NCBI GenBank assembly: GCA_001579985.1
Contig: LRSR01007846.1
Coordinates: 1-56,234, forward strand
DNA from: Hypsibius dujardini
Lineage: Eukaryota; Tardigrada; Eutardigrada; Parachela; Hypsibiidae
Direction of reading: 5' to 3'
Length of the DNA stretch: 56,234 bases
The notes under the pieces were generated by a model, which searched no databases, was not told the DNA's origin, and saw only the letters and a list, made by a program, of their open reading frames with translations. A program made the translations under genes and the position numbers. This document shows positions 25,317 through 37,230 of the stretch, piece by piece (the first letter of the stretch is position 1; every line of letters starts with the position of its first letter).

Positions 25317-26220
25317 CAGGGTCCACCACGATTATTTACTCAACTTTCAGGGGTTCCGGTTGAAACCGCGTTTACTGGTTTCAATGTTCTCAATTAACAA
25401 CAATGTGCTGGATAGAGTTCAGGTTAAGTTGCAAACCAACAGATTATGACAAGTTTTGATTGGGAGCTTCTTGGGTTCGCCAAATGAAAAGCGTCATTTT
25501 TGACTATTGTGTAGATTGATTGTTGATTGAATTGACAGGACGTTTTGCTGTTTCACAAGCCGAGAACGCAAAGCCAACCCACTAAAGCAAGCAAAAGTAG
25601 TGTATAAGTAGAAATAAGAGCTTGCTTTTTTTGGTCAATGCCGGAGTTGAACGGGAGGGTCGTCGCATCTAAATATTTTTTTAAAAACCGATGATTCTGT
25701 CAAGATGCTAAGACACGTAGTTTAGTAGAGTTCTATGATGTGTAAAAAAGATGCATTAAGTAATTTTTTGTAAATGTAATCGATAAATATATATCCTTGA
25801 AAAGAGCGGCCAGATTCTGGCCGAACTCGGCGGGCTCAAAACTGTTAAATTTTCCAAACAAGCGCTGAGGCTATCAATTTTCATTGCACATTTTAAAGCT
25901 CAAATTTGTATCATGTAAAATCTGTATTTCGGCTCGCCCTCCACTAGGTCGATAAATCGGCTCATTCACGGGTTTCTCTTTTATGGCAGGTGCTTGATTA
26001 TTTGATTTTCTGTACTATATCCCAGAATACTATAGCACTTCTGGAAATCAAACAATCAAGAACCTGCCATCAAGAAGAAACCCATGAGTGAGCCGATCTA
26101 TGGACCAAGTGGCGGGTGAGCCGAAATACAGATCTGCTTTTGAGATAAGTTAGGGGTTTTTAGAAACGGTGAAATATTGAGACCCGTGCAAAGTTGAGTA
26201 AATGTTTGTGGTGCACCCTG
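25317..26220. mobile_element. Tc1/mariner-type non-autonomous element with an internal palindrome (904 bp)
   Basis: TA duplications (25315-25316, 26221-26222) flank inverted ends CAGGGTCCACCACGATTATT and, reverse-complemented, CAGGGTGCACCACAAACATT, with TTACTCAACTTT continuing both. There is no intact ORF inside. Its right third holds a separate palindrome of about 220 bp (25919-26138). Confidence 0.75.
25919..26138. repeat. 220-bp imperfect palindrome (foldback) nested in the TIR element
   Basis: The left arm contains TCTGTATTTCGGCTC, ATCGGCTCATTCACGGGTTT and ATGGCAGGTGCTTGATT. The same words, reverse-complemented and lightly diverged, form the right arm and meet at a short centre near 26028. 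It could fold into one long hairpin. It is either a separate insertion or part of the host element. Confidence 0.8.
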
Positions 26221-27056
26221 TACATAAATAGGGAAGTGTCCCTGCCAGCCCTGTGAATGATGTGCGGCGATTACTGATCGTGTTTACCTGTTAAGATTCC
26301 ATGAACTGTAGGGTACCGTACCGATCATAGAGCGCTTAAATTCCACAATGCGCTCGTATCCATGTGATAGGAGTATGAACGATAGCACCTAGCCCTGATG
26401 TGTTGGTGTTTCAGTCGGTGTCTAAGTGTTGATCTACCAAGTATTTCTGCTCGAAATCTGCTGGCGATTGCGGGAAAAGTACAAAAGACTTGTAGCGCTT
26501 TGATCAATCAAGCACCCTGGCTGAGATTGCGCGCTGCACACTATACATTCTTTGTGATAGGATGTAGCTTGCTGCCTGGACAGATAGAGACCCTGAGATC
26601 TTGACTTTCCCCTTTGTGCCTTGATGTTTGGGTTGATTTTTTTCCCGCAAAAATATTGTCTGGCACCTTTTTTTGTACCTCGTCCAAAAGGTGGAATCTT
26701 GTAGCTGCGCTGCACTGGGTATGAAATTATGCTACACGATACCCTACACATGGGTTTAGAATCTTGTTATGTGTAAACTGGACGTGCCCTAATTTACGAT
26801 GCGATTTATCGAATGTTGATTGTTGCAAGGCGCCGACAAAGTGAATCGTTTCACTGTGCATCAATTTTGATTTGGGGCATTCTTTGTGTCCGGATATTTT
26901 AACTGGAGTCGGTCACTTGTACAGTGGACGTTCGGTCAAACTTTTTCGATCTTTTCTCAAGGAGTGTACGTCTCAAAATTGATCCTTATCTGCTGGTTTC
27001 TACATTTTCGTTACGGTTCTGGCATTTCGGGCTGACGTGACTGACACACGGACATT

Positions 27057-30000
27057 ATGAAGCCAACGACATCTCTCGCGCCTGTTGTTACAACCATGAA
27101 GAACGGTGATTTGGGAGTGAAAGGTACTAGTACTAGTATGCCCATATATATTGTAGGCCTTGGCTAACAAATCCACAGACCTGGTAGACGAACAGCAGGC
27201 AGGCAGGCATACAGACGACCGTACGAACAAACACACAGACACGCAGAAACACAGAAACACAGACAGACACACATACAAGCATATAGACAGTCAAACAGAC
27301 AGGCAGGTAGACAGACAGGCAGACAAAAAGGCAGCCATGTAGACAGACAGACAGGCAAACAGACAAACAGATAGACAGTCGGACATGAAAAAAATAGATT
27401 CAATGTGGGACATGCTTTTTTATCATCGCCTTTCTTCTTTAGATCAGAGAGACAGCAATCATGATACAGCTGAACATGACATCCTTGATGATTCAGACGG
27501 AGGTTCCGGAAGCGTATTCTGCTTCGGATCCCCCGATCTGGCTCTTCCCGAAGAGCTAGAACAATTCCGCGCCAATTCAAAGTTTGTCTGATTTTGGCAT
27601 AAACACCGTAATCACCCATGTTTTACGTAAGATTATATGACGGAACGTGTTTGCTACTTTCGTAGACGCTTTGCCAGACGGCGAATCTACGGATTCAACC
27701 AAACTCCCCTCGAATTCCTTCTCTCCTTTTTCCCGCTTTTTCCCATGCTTCGCGGCTACCGATGGAGATGGCTCGCCAACGACTTCTTCAGTGGTATCAT
27801 CGTCTCCATGATTCATTTGCCTCAAGGTAAATCATAAGTCCCAACCCCTGAAAGTCACTTCTGCACGTAGAGCGTTTTTCTCTCATTTAGCAATGGCGGG
27901 TGCGATGACTGCCGTAATGAAACCGCAGCACGGCCTCTTCATGACCATGATTCCCGCCCTAATGTACGCCATCTTCGGGACGTCTCCGCAAAACTCGGTC
28001 GGTGGGATGCCCATCACCGCGGCCCTTGCTGGTGTCAGTATGGCACGGATCCGCGAGGAATACCATCCTGATAATTTCACCATGTCGCCGAACGACATGC
28101 TAGAGCTTCACTTTGGCATTGCCGGAGTCGTAGCGTTCGTGGCCGGAATCATTCAGGTATCCCACATGCTACGTATAACAGGCTCTGCATGCATTTGTGG
28201 CGGTACGACATAAAGAATTTGTTATTTGATTGAATTTTTTCATCTTATACAGATAAGCATGGGGATTTTCAAGTTGGGCTTCCTGTCGAAATTGGTGTCG
28301 AGCAACGTGTTGGATCCGTTCTCGGTGGCGTGCTGTTTGCAAGCCATCTGCGGGCAGCTCCCGGTCATGTTCGGAATCAAGCTCTACCCTTACTGCGGCC
28401 TGTACAAACATCCCTGGGCAAGTTAATGCACATATCCTTTGTATTACTAGTGTGTAAAAAGCGGCAAAACCTTGGAGGTTTTTGCTGTCTGTATAACGTA
28501 CTACACGGTACACATGCACATACCGTACTGTATATGCAGGACAATACTAATACCAATAGGTGCAATACCCATCCATCTTCATAAATGTACCATCTTCGTA
28601 GTCAATATTAATTCGATACAATACTATTATTCAATCCATCTTCACACTCTCTAATTGTCAGCAAAATATGTATCAGTTTCGTAGCTCATTGCTTTTCCAG
28701 TTGTTTCACTTTGAGAGCTTCTAGGGAACATGACGTCATGGAACTTTTGCACTTGTAACATAGGTAGGATATGTCCAAAATATTTTTATTTGAATTCTAA
28801 ATAAAATATAATAAATATTCGAATATTCTAATATAATATTTGAATTCTATTATAATGTTAATATTTTAGCCCGAAACCCATCGAACGCGTAGAGAGCGCG
28901 GATTGAGTAATGGGTAGTAAGAAGTTGTAATAGAACGCCTGGTTTCGGTGAATATTGATAGGCAGTAGACATCGACATCACCCTGCAGTTATGGATTAAA
29001 ATAACTCCAAAAAAATTATTTCTTTTCCCCGTACTGCTTCAGGTTTTTTTTTGTCGATACAACTTAAGTTGATTTAATATTCGGATTGCGAGCAACGCAA
29101 AATTTAAAGTCGAAATACTTTCCAGTTTTTGGCTTGTTTCTACGATAAAATTCCACTTAAATGGGCGGATATTAGGTGAAGGTTATTTGTTCACATGGGA
29201 GATGAATGGTTATTCACGCCATCAAAGGTTACAAACACATTGTATAGGTTCCCAAAGTATTTGAGTCCAAAAGCGGTGATTGAGATGGAAACGGGCTTCA
29301 TATTTCCAATTTTGCTTCTCGTAGACAGTTAGTGGTCAATATGATGGCGAGCCTGCACACCGTCAACGGAGCTGACACGGTTATCTCCGCCGTGGCCGCG
29401 TCCGTCATTCTCGTCTTTCGCGAATTCGGCCAACCCTATCTGTATCGGAAAATTAAGCTCGTCGTGCCCATTGAATTTTTGGTGATGATTGCCGGGACCT
29501 GGATCTGTTTTGCCTTTGATCTCCACACGCAGTACGGTGTCCGCGTAATGGGGACCATTCCAGACAGGTACAAATGTACACGTACTTCAATTAATCTGTT
29601 TGGATAGAATTTAATTCTAAATTAAAAATCGTCACGATGTGTGTTCAATTAAGATAGCGTTAAAGGATAAATTAAAAAATTTATAGTTTGCCCTACCCAA
29701 AAGTCCCCTCAATGGAGTATGTGCCCCATGTCCTCCTGGAAGGCTTCATCAGTGCCGTGGTTTCCTTCACCATCACACTCAGCTCGGCGAAAATTTTGGC
29801 CCGACAGAATGCGGACGTCATTTCACCCAGCCAGGAGCTGATTGCGGTCGGCTCGTCGAATCTCTTTGGGTCCTTCTTCTCCTGCTTTGTCTCGGCTGCG
29901 CCAATTGGGCGTTCCATCATCAACCAGTCGATGGGCAGCAAAAGTCAACTGTCTTCCCTGTTCGGATGTCTCTTTATGGTTACTTTGTTCCTCACTTGTG

Positions 30001-32036
30001 GTCAGGCCCTCAAATACTTACCCGTGGTAAGCTCCAAACGGTACACGGTACTTAGCTTGGTGAATGTCCGTACGTCTGTTCATCAGTAATGTCTGTCTGT
30101 CTGTCTGTCTGTCTGACTGTCTGTCTGTCTGCGTCTCTGTTTGTGTGCCTATCTGTCTGTATCAGTTTGCTTGCCTGCCTGCCTGCCTGCCTATCTGCCT
30201 ATCTGTCTGTCTGTCTGCCTTCAATTAATTTGTCCTTTCGAATTTCAGTGTATAATTTCAACAAACATTGTGGTGACGTTGATCATGACATTGAAAATTT
30301 TTGCCGATCTGCCGAATTTATGGAGAGCTAGCAAACTCGATGCGGTGAGTGCCGGGGCACATCCTGGTTAAATACTATGCGGCGCAGACATACATTATCC
30401 GAAATATCACATCTTTCTTTCCATTTATCTTTGGTAGATGATTTGGATTTCCACATTCCTCAGCTGTATCTTCCTCGACGTCCGCATCGGATTGATTACC
30501 GGTGTAATGCTGTCCTTATTCTCCATCATTTATCGTAGCCAACGGTAATTAAAATTCAAACGCAGGCGGGCACACTTTTGTTGGATTAAAATAAATATCC
30601 ATGCAGCAGACCATTTTTGATTATCAATTATTTTACAGGCCAAAAATAAGAGTTCTTGGAAGGATTAAGGATTCGCAAGGCTATGTTCCCTTGAAGTACT
30701 ACAAAGAGGTCGGCACTCACATTTTTCTCATCGCTGTTGATGCATTCTTGATTACTTTCTCTCCGTAATTCTTTATACAGTCCCTTGTTTGTTGATTGTT
30801 TATAGGCCGCAGAAGTTGCTGGAATCAAAATCCTCCAGATCCAGAGTGCTCTGCACTACGGCAACGCGGAATACCTCGTGAAACACGCTAAATATCTAAC
30901 GTTCCTCCGTAACACGGCGCCCACCTTTCAGCTGGACAGCGTCCTTGCTATTCCGCCAACACAAAATTCCGACCAACAAGGCTCTTCCAGACGACGCAGC
31001 TCGCTCCCTGTCAAACTTTACAAAGCCGCTCCACCTCATCGTCCTCTAACTTTCAAGCCGGTACACCACATAATAAATATTTAATAATAGAATAGCTATA
31101 ATAAATGTATTACATTCGTTTAATAATTATATCTAACAATAGATTTAAATATGGTTATAATATTAATAATTGTTAATTTATAAATTACCAATTATTACTA
31201 TTACTATTATAATAATTTTTAAACGTATTACACTCACTTATACCTCTAACGAACTAATATGGTAAACAATTATCCTAAATATAATAGATTATTTATGAAT
31301 CATATTATTAATGTACTGAAGTGGGCTTATTGTCAAATCATTTTGTAAATTAATAAATTTGTAAATTAAATTTGTAAATTTTAAAATAATAAATTTAAAT
31401 TTATTTACTTTGTCTTTTCCAGAATGATTTAACTACGGTCAAAGTCCAGCAAAGCCTGCGACGGATTGAGGAATCCAACAGCGATCTCTACGCCGATATG
31501 GAGATGCCGAAGCTCGACGGAGCGGGAAAGTTCGGGAATACAACCGTTCAAATAACCACTCCGACAGAGAGCGTGGTCTATGGTGTCGTACTGGACTTAA
31601 GTATGACCACATTTATCGATTCGGTTGGACTGCGAGCACTGGAACAGCTGGCCGACGACTTGGACAAAGTTCACGTGGGACTGTTTTTGGTACAGAACAA
31701 AGGTGCGAGAAGGGTTATTTAAATCTGGAACGTCTGAGTGATTAATGGCTTTGTTAATGCTTTGCATGTTCGTTTGTAGGATCGATAATACAGCATATAA
31801 AGAAAAGGGAAATTCTGAAAGTGATTTCGGAAAAGAGTATATTTCTCTGTTTGGAAGACGCGGTCTTCGAAGCGGTCCGCCGAGGAACACATGTGCTCAC
31901 ACCATCAGGCAGACCTCGACGACTCAGTCAGGATACCGATTCACGATACTGGCCGACGGATATGGTGCGAGTGGAAGGCTTACCGGCCACCAATCAGCGG
32001 ACTAGTGTGCATTCAATGGGTGGTCAATTTCAATAG
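27057..32036 (+). CDS. SLC26/SulP family anion transporter with STAS domain (13 exons, 813 aa)
   Basis: SLC26 proteins exchange or conduct sulfate, chloride, bicarbonate, oxalate and similar anions at the plasma membrane. Exons: 27057-27123, 27443-27581, 27666-27826, 27891-28156, 28253-28417, 29329-29567, 29687-30026, 30249-30344, 30438-30544, 30639-30708, 30806-31060, 31423-31702, 31780-32036. Phases agree and total 814 codons with the stop. The N-terminal 100 residues are cytoplasmic. The SulP membrane core follows, with LANDFFSGIIVSMIHLPQ (TM1) and NSVGGMPITAALAG. A C-terminal STAS domain (~527-790) contains DLSMTTFIDSVGLRAL, split by a Ser/Arg/Pro-rich variable insert as in other animal SLC26 proteins. 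The ATG exon is the least certain: it was chosen because its phase and donor fit. Intron 5 (28418-29328) starts GCAAGT, a GC-AG intron. The substrate cannot be read from the sequence. Confidence 0.9.
27188..27384. repeat. CAGA/CAGG/CACA microsatellite in SLC26 intron 1
   Basis: Mixed CAGG, CAGA and ACACAGAA units fill most of intron 1 of the SLC26 gene. Overlapping open frames on both strands are repeat translations. Confidence 0.9.
30089..30225. repeat. (CTGT/CCTG)n microsatellite in SLC26 intron 7
   Basis: CTGT units, then GCCT/CTAT variants, occupy the middle of the 222-nt intron between 30026 and 30249. Confidence 0.9.
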
Positions 32037-33525
32037 AGATTGTAACTACTACCCTGCATGTAGCCATCTTCATGCATCTTTTTTTAAGTGGGTTGCTGTG
32101 ATAATTGCTGACGTTTTGATGCTGTGCCGTTATTTCACGTTTGTATTGAAGGGTACGGTATGATCGCTGCATAGTGTTGCAAGCTTCTTTTACTTATCAA
32201 ACAGACAGATGAGAAACAGCCAGACAGCCAAATAGGCAGAGCGACAGGCAGATAAATGGATAAACAGGCAGACAAGCAGACAGGCGAATAAATAGGCAGA
32301 CAGTCATACAGACATACAGGCAGACAGACAGACAGGCAGGGATAACAAACAGACTGGCAATGAAATAAGCAGATAGGTAGGCAGACGCGTGTGTAGGTTG
32401 ATAAGCGGACAGATGTGGACCTATATTGTACATGAAGCGGTCCAGTATTATTGACTCCACTTCTCGACCTAAGCAAAACAAGTACTTTACTGCCACAATA
32501 ACTAGGTTTGTAGACTTTTAAGCCTAGAAATCTCAATTTAATTGCAAATCTAGAGGCGAGGACACTGCCCTAGCGCCGTTGTATCCAGCTTTGCTTATTG
32601 CTATTATCTGCCAGGCGAAGACGATTGAGTGGCCAGCAGTAATACGGTATTAAATGCAAATGCTGTGAAGCATTTCTCTTGTAGCTGGGGATTCCGAAGA
32701 CAACGAATAATGTCATTTCTTATCATTATAAAAAAATCAGACCTTCACATTCAGCTCCCCATTCAATGTAACCAATCGCGCAGCTTCTTAAGTACCGTCG
32801 ACCGTCGTGTGTACATGTTTTACACATACATTTGATCTAATAGAACGACGTGGCATATCTGCAGTATTATCATCCAAGCCTCATCTCGTTCTGGACATAC
32901 GGGTCATTCATGAAGTTCTCATTGATGGCTATTCTCAATCGCACGTTTGCATTCACCTCATCGCGCTCTATGTCAACCGACTTTACGGTAATATCTCCCC
33001 TCAACGATGAAGAGGCCAGGGAATGATAACGGCGATGTAATATTCTTCCAATATCCCTACAAAAGCACGTAACGTTAAGAAATGAACTTAGTTAACGGGT
33101 TCCAAAGTCAAATAGACTGCGATTGCGGACAACCCAACGAAAGGCTGCTTTCGCCGACTATCATGTTGACTGATCACATTCAGCGTAACCTTCGGCCGAA
33201 TATCTCCGGGCGAAAACGACGTCTTCTATTCTTCTCCCCCAGACCGTCCTTGCTTGAACATTTGCAAGAGTAATTTTCACGCCTGACGGGGCAGTTTTAC
33301 GGCCTTCACTGAGGGTTTGAGAGAAACTACGACCCGAAACACGTCGTGCCAAACTTTACAACTTGCAGTTTAGAGGTCAGCTGTTTTGTACTGGAGAACA
33401 AAGGCACGAAGAAAGTAGCTAAAGAATTCTTATCGTGTTCCAGGAACGGCAATCAGAACATAGCGCAATGTTCGTTTGGTACTACATCACCAGACAAAAA
33501 ATAGCAGCTTCTGCAAGGCGATTCC
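32037..33525. other. Intergenic region between the SLC26 and P450 genes, with microsatellite
   Basis: About 1.5 kb. A CAGA/CAGG/GATA-type microsatellite covers about 32200-32390. The remainder is unique-looking sequence with no coding signal. I see no clear poly(A) signal for the SLC26 gene; the only AATAAA (near 32288) is inside the repeat. Confidence 0.6.
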
Positions 33526-33534
33526 TATAAAAGG
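33526..33534 (+). promoter_or_regulatory. TATA box of the P450 gene
   Basis: TATAAAAGG lies 66 bases upstream of the P450 ATG (33592). That spacing predicts a transcription start near 33555 and a leader of about 35-40 nt. It is the clearest core promoter element in the window. Confidence 0.7.
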
Positions 33535-33591
33535 TTTCAGTGTTTATTTCCGTCCTCGTCAAATCATTTATTTTGTTTGTAAGACGTGAAA

Positions 33592-36500
33592 ATGTTGTCG
33601 CTAGTGAACTGCGCCATCATCACGGCTTTGGTGTCAGTACTCTATTTTCTCTTCAAAAAGCGAAACCATAACGGTATTTATGGGTTGCCTCCTGGTCCGT
33701 CGGGATGGCCGATAGTCGGCAGCCTCGGAACCCTCTTTGGGGTTCAGAGGCACCAAAAACTGGCCAGTGATGGGAGGAAATACGGCGGAATTTTCACCAT
33801 GCACATCGGAGCTGTGTGAGCACATTACCGGCGCTTTATTTTTCTTGCGAACAATCATTTTTAATTCGAATCAAGGAATGATCGTGTATTATTTTTGTTT
33901 TGAGTTAATGTTATTTTAAACAGTAATATAGGTTACATTTGCAATGTGGGAAGTTTAGCTTGTGATTGAGTAATATTCACCTGCTAACCAGAACACTACT
34001 ACACCCCGCAACTAAAAACTGACAGTAACTACAATTCTTGATAAAAGATTGTGTTTTTATTTTTATTTTATTTTTCAGTAGACTAACGGCTATTTTATGT
34101 ATTTTCTTCGGTAGGCATTCAGTGTGGATCACGTCCTTCAAGATATTCCGGGAGGCTGTGGTGGACAACACGTGGGCGTTTGCCGGGCGCCCACAACACA
34201 TTTGGCTGACTGACGAAACCACGGAAAAAAATCCCGGTACATTCAGTCAGCATCCATTTGATTGAAATACTGGTAAATGGTGTTGTTTTAATCGAAATAA
34301 ATTAAAAATTAAAAAATTAAAATGAAGACCAGGACGTGACAAAAGTGTGCTTTTAAATCAAATTAAAAATTTTACGGAACCACCGGAAAAAACCCCGGTA
34401 CATTTAGTCAGCCTCTCTTTGATTGATATACCGGTAAATGGTTTTGTTTTAATCGAAAATGAATTTAAATCTATAATTTAAAAAAATTCAATTGAAGATT
34501 AGGACGTGACAAAAGTATAATTTTAAATAAAATTTAAGATTCTGTTTTTTCCTATTTTTATTCACTATTTTAAAGTGATCTGACGTTAAGTAACATCAGT
34601 ATCAACTGAGACCTCATCGTTGGCATAGATGTAATCGTACATGTGAACAGTATGTTTCAATGTCCATCTAGGCATCATTGCCAGTGGAGTGGATGAAACC
34701 GCTCGAAATGTCCGCAAGTTCACCTTGGTGTCGCTGCGAAGCTTCGGGTTCGGAAAGACCAGCATGCAGGACGCCATTCTGCGGGAGAGCGACGATTTGA
34801 TTGAGGAAATTCGCAAGCAAAATGGCCGACCCTTCAATCCGCGCAGTGTAGTCGCCAATGCTGCTGCCAATGTCATCTCATCAGTGGCCTTCGCTAGAAC
34901 TTACAAGCAAGGTTTGTCAGTTTGAGTTGTTATTCAGGACTAAAAATTATAAATCTAAAATATGTTTATTAGTATCTAAGTATAAAATTTATTTTCTACT
35001 AACTAGAATATATATATCTAAATCTAAAAAATATAAATCTTAAATTTATATATATATTTAATCATAAATTATTCCTTCTAAGGTGACGAGGCATTAGCCG
35101 TAGTCAACGATTCCATCACCAATGCCATGCAGCATATCCTCAAGGCCCAACGCGACCGGATTTTCCCTGGGCTGCGGTTCGTTCCTTTCATCGCTAAATT
35201 TCGCGATAGTTTGAATAACAGCTTCTCCGCCGGAAAACGATTCCTTGCGGGAATTGTAAGCGAACATGTTGCGGAACACGAAGCAGGAAATCCGCGTGAT
35301 TTTGTGGACATGTGGTTGGATGAGAACGGCAAAAGCGAACAGTCGGCGGAGAGCTTTCCTGTGTCTCGGCTGGAAAATGTGCTGCTGGATCTGTTTGCTG
35401 GTGGTTTTGAAACGACCACGACTACATTTCAATGGTATACAGTTTTCGTTCAAAAATATTTCTCATTTTCTAAATGAACGGTATAATTTAGAATAAAAAA
35501 GGTCGCCATCTTCTCAATTTTATTAGGATATTCGCGCTGCTGCTACACCATCCGGAAGTACAAGTCAAGATTCATCAAGAGTTGGACAGTCAAATCGGCC
35601 AGGGACAGTCCGTCACACTCGAGACCCGGGATTTAGTACCGTACACCGAAGCCGTCATACTGGAAACACTCCGGATGTATCCGCTGATACCCTTCGCTGT
35701 TCCCCATCAGGCGACTGAAGATACCACGTTGGCGGGATACCGAATTCCGAAGGGTACGAGGTAAAGGCCGTTAACCAGGCCACTTTTAGAAATCGTAACT
35801 TAATCAGGCCGGTTTTTTCAACGTTGACTTCCCGGCGCTGCAGTGCTGCCATGCCACGACAGATGGCTTGAAAACATTCAGAAAAATTCTCTGACCCATT
35901 TTAGTTCGTTCCTAAGCCTCACGGTTCGAATTTGAGTCCAAAAAATGGAATAGAAAAATCTCAATGGAGAAGTGTGCAAGTAGTCCGGTAGAGGCGCCAC
36001 TTCGGTTCCATCTCCCTGGATTGACTTCGCAAAAACGACTTATGCGCCACCTGTTGGCTGCCGGCCTGGTTAAGTTACGATTTCTAAAAGTGGCCTGGTT
36101 AACGGCCTCTACCTCGTACTGTTTCGGTGTGATTTTGGTTTTGTTCTGCTTGTTCCTTTTTGAACTTCTTTTCTTTCTTCCGAAAAGTTACTAAAGGGCT
36201 AGAAGATTTAACCTGATTCAAAAACACCAAACTAGATCGCAGTACTAATTTGTTTTATTTTTCGGAAAAAAAACTAAACTAAAGTAGCAAGTAAATATAT
36301 TTAAGTGATAAAACTAATTGTATCGTCTTATAACCGTGGACTAATGTTCGTGGCAAATCATAATATAAACAAGAATGTAAATGGAAGCAAAAGCAATAGT
36401 AAACAAACGAACTAGTCTTGTTTAGTTTCAGCTTAATTAGCAGCTCAATTTCTGTCATCCCTAGGGACCCAAGTAATGCTGCATCTCTACTCGATCCTCC

Positions 36501-36781
36501 ACGATCCGGAACTGTGGACTGACCCGGAGACCTTTTGTCCGGAGCGATTCTTGCACGACGGGCTGATTAAGATCCCCGATTACTGGGTTCCCTTTGGAAT
36601 GGGTCGCCGTTCCTGTATCGGAGAACAGCTGGCGCGCAAAGAGTTGTTCTTAATTTTTGCCAATCTAATGAAGAGTTTCCGTTTGGTACTGCCCAAGGGC
36701 GATTCGTTGCCGTCGCTGGACCTGCAACAGGGTGTTGTGATCTACCCTTCCCCCTTCAAAGTGGTTCTTGTGGAGCGATGA
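33592..36781 (+). CDS. Cytochrome P450, CYP2-clan, microsomal (6 exons, 493 aa)
   Basis: A haem-thiolate monooxygenase of the endoplasmic reticulum. Exons 33592-33815, 34115-34236, 34672-34911, 35083-35434, 35527-35753 and 36465-36781 join in phase to 494 codons with the stop, a normal P450 length. An N-terminal membrane anchor (~3-21) is followed by basic residues and the hinge LPPGPSGWP. The I-helix oxygen-binding motif is AGGFETTTT, the K-helix ExxR is ETLR, the PERF-type motif is FCPERF, and the haem-binding loop is FGMGRRSCIG with its Cys ligand. All key residues are present, so it is probably functional. Organisation and sequence suggest CYP2 clan; the substrate is unknown. Intron 2 contains a tandem duplication that copies the splice donor. 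Intron 5 begins inside a MITE (35757-36116). A decayed tandem copy follows downstream. Confidence 0.93.
34213..34540. repeat. 163-bp tandem duplication spanning the exon 2 splice donor of the P450
   Basis: Two diverged units (34213-34375 and 34376-about 34540) share GGAAAAAA.CCCGGTACATT.AGTCAGC, then TTTTGTTTTAATCGAA and AGGACGTGACAAAAGT. The first unit contains the last ~24 bases of coding exon 2 and its donor (exon end 34236). The second carries a silent copy of that exon end and donor inside intron 2, at about 34396. Confidence 0.85.
35757..36116. mobile_element. TA-CGAGGTAAAGGCC MITE, copy 1 (P450 intron 5)
   Basis: A 360-bp element with inverted ends of about 55 bases (CGAGGTAAAGGCCGTTAACC... 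GGTTAACGGCCTCTACCTCG) and TA duplications at 35755-35756 and 36117-36118. It is nearly identical in length and sequence to copies at 49126-49486 and 49528-49888. It begins three bases after the end of P450 exon 5, so the splice donor GTACGAGG is read mostly from the element. No ORF: non-autonomous Tc1/mariner-type. Confidence 0.88.
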
Positions 36782-36837
36782 AATGCTTGAGGGCAGAGTT
36801 ATGCTGACGGTTTTGGCTCGAAAGAAAAGACGGGGAA

Positions 36838-36897
36838 GCTTGTCTTAAGTGTGTCTTAAGCGTGTCTTAAGCGTGTCTTAAGCGTGTCTTAAGCGGT
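36838..36897. repeat. 12-bp tandem repeat (GTGTCTTAAGCG) downstream of the P450
   Basis: About five near-perfect copies of GTGTCTTAAGCG lie roughly 60 bases after the P450 stop, probably in its 3' untranslated region. Each unit contains the palindrome CTTAAG. Intergenic sequence from there to the P450 pseudogene (37231) has nothing else recognisable. Confidence 0.85.
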
Positions 36898-37230
36898 CTT
36901 TAAATGTGTTTTTGCGTGATTCACGGATCTTAAGCGTATATACTTTATTAATGTTGAAACATCTACTTCCTGGACTACACTGCATGCACAGACAACAGTA
37001 AATACGAGAGCTTTCGAGCGACTCGAATTCCTATCTCGATCTGATTATACACATTCGTCGGGGACTAACGTTTAAACTCAATAATCGGCCATATAGGCCA
37101 CGTACATGTACACATTCACTCGCGCCCAGACAAAACATTGGCGAACGACCTAGAAACATTGCAACTGTATCAAAGAGCAAAAGAATATTTTCTGCAATAC
37201 ATTTAGCCATCATTTTGCTCTTGTTGTAGA

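Larger units (their letters stand above)
23112..27056. other. Intergenic region before the SLC26 gene
   Basis: About 3.9 kb. It contains the 3' flank of the nuclear protein gene (first AATAAA-like signal only near 24095, so the poly(A) site is uncertain), a C/T-rich TTTCCAGTTTC repeat around 23875-23950, the TIR element at 25317-26220, and the promoter/leader side of the SLC26 gene. The frames at 24750-25181 and 26398-26751 have no coding character that I can recognise. Confidence 0.55.
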
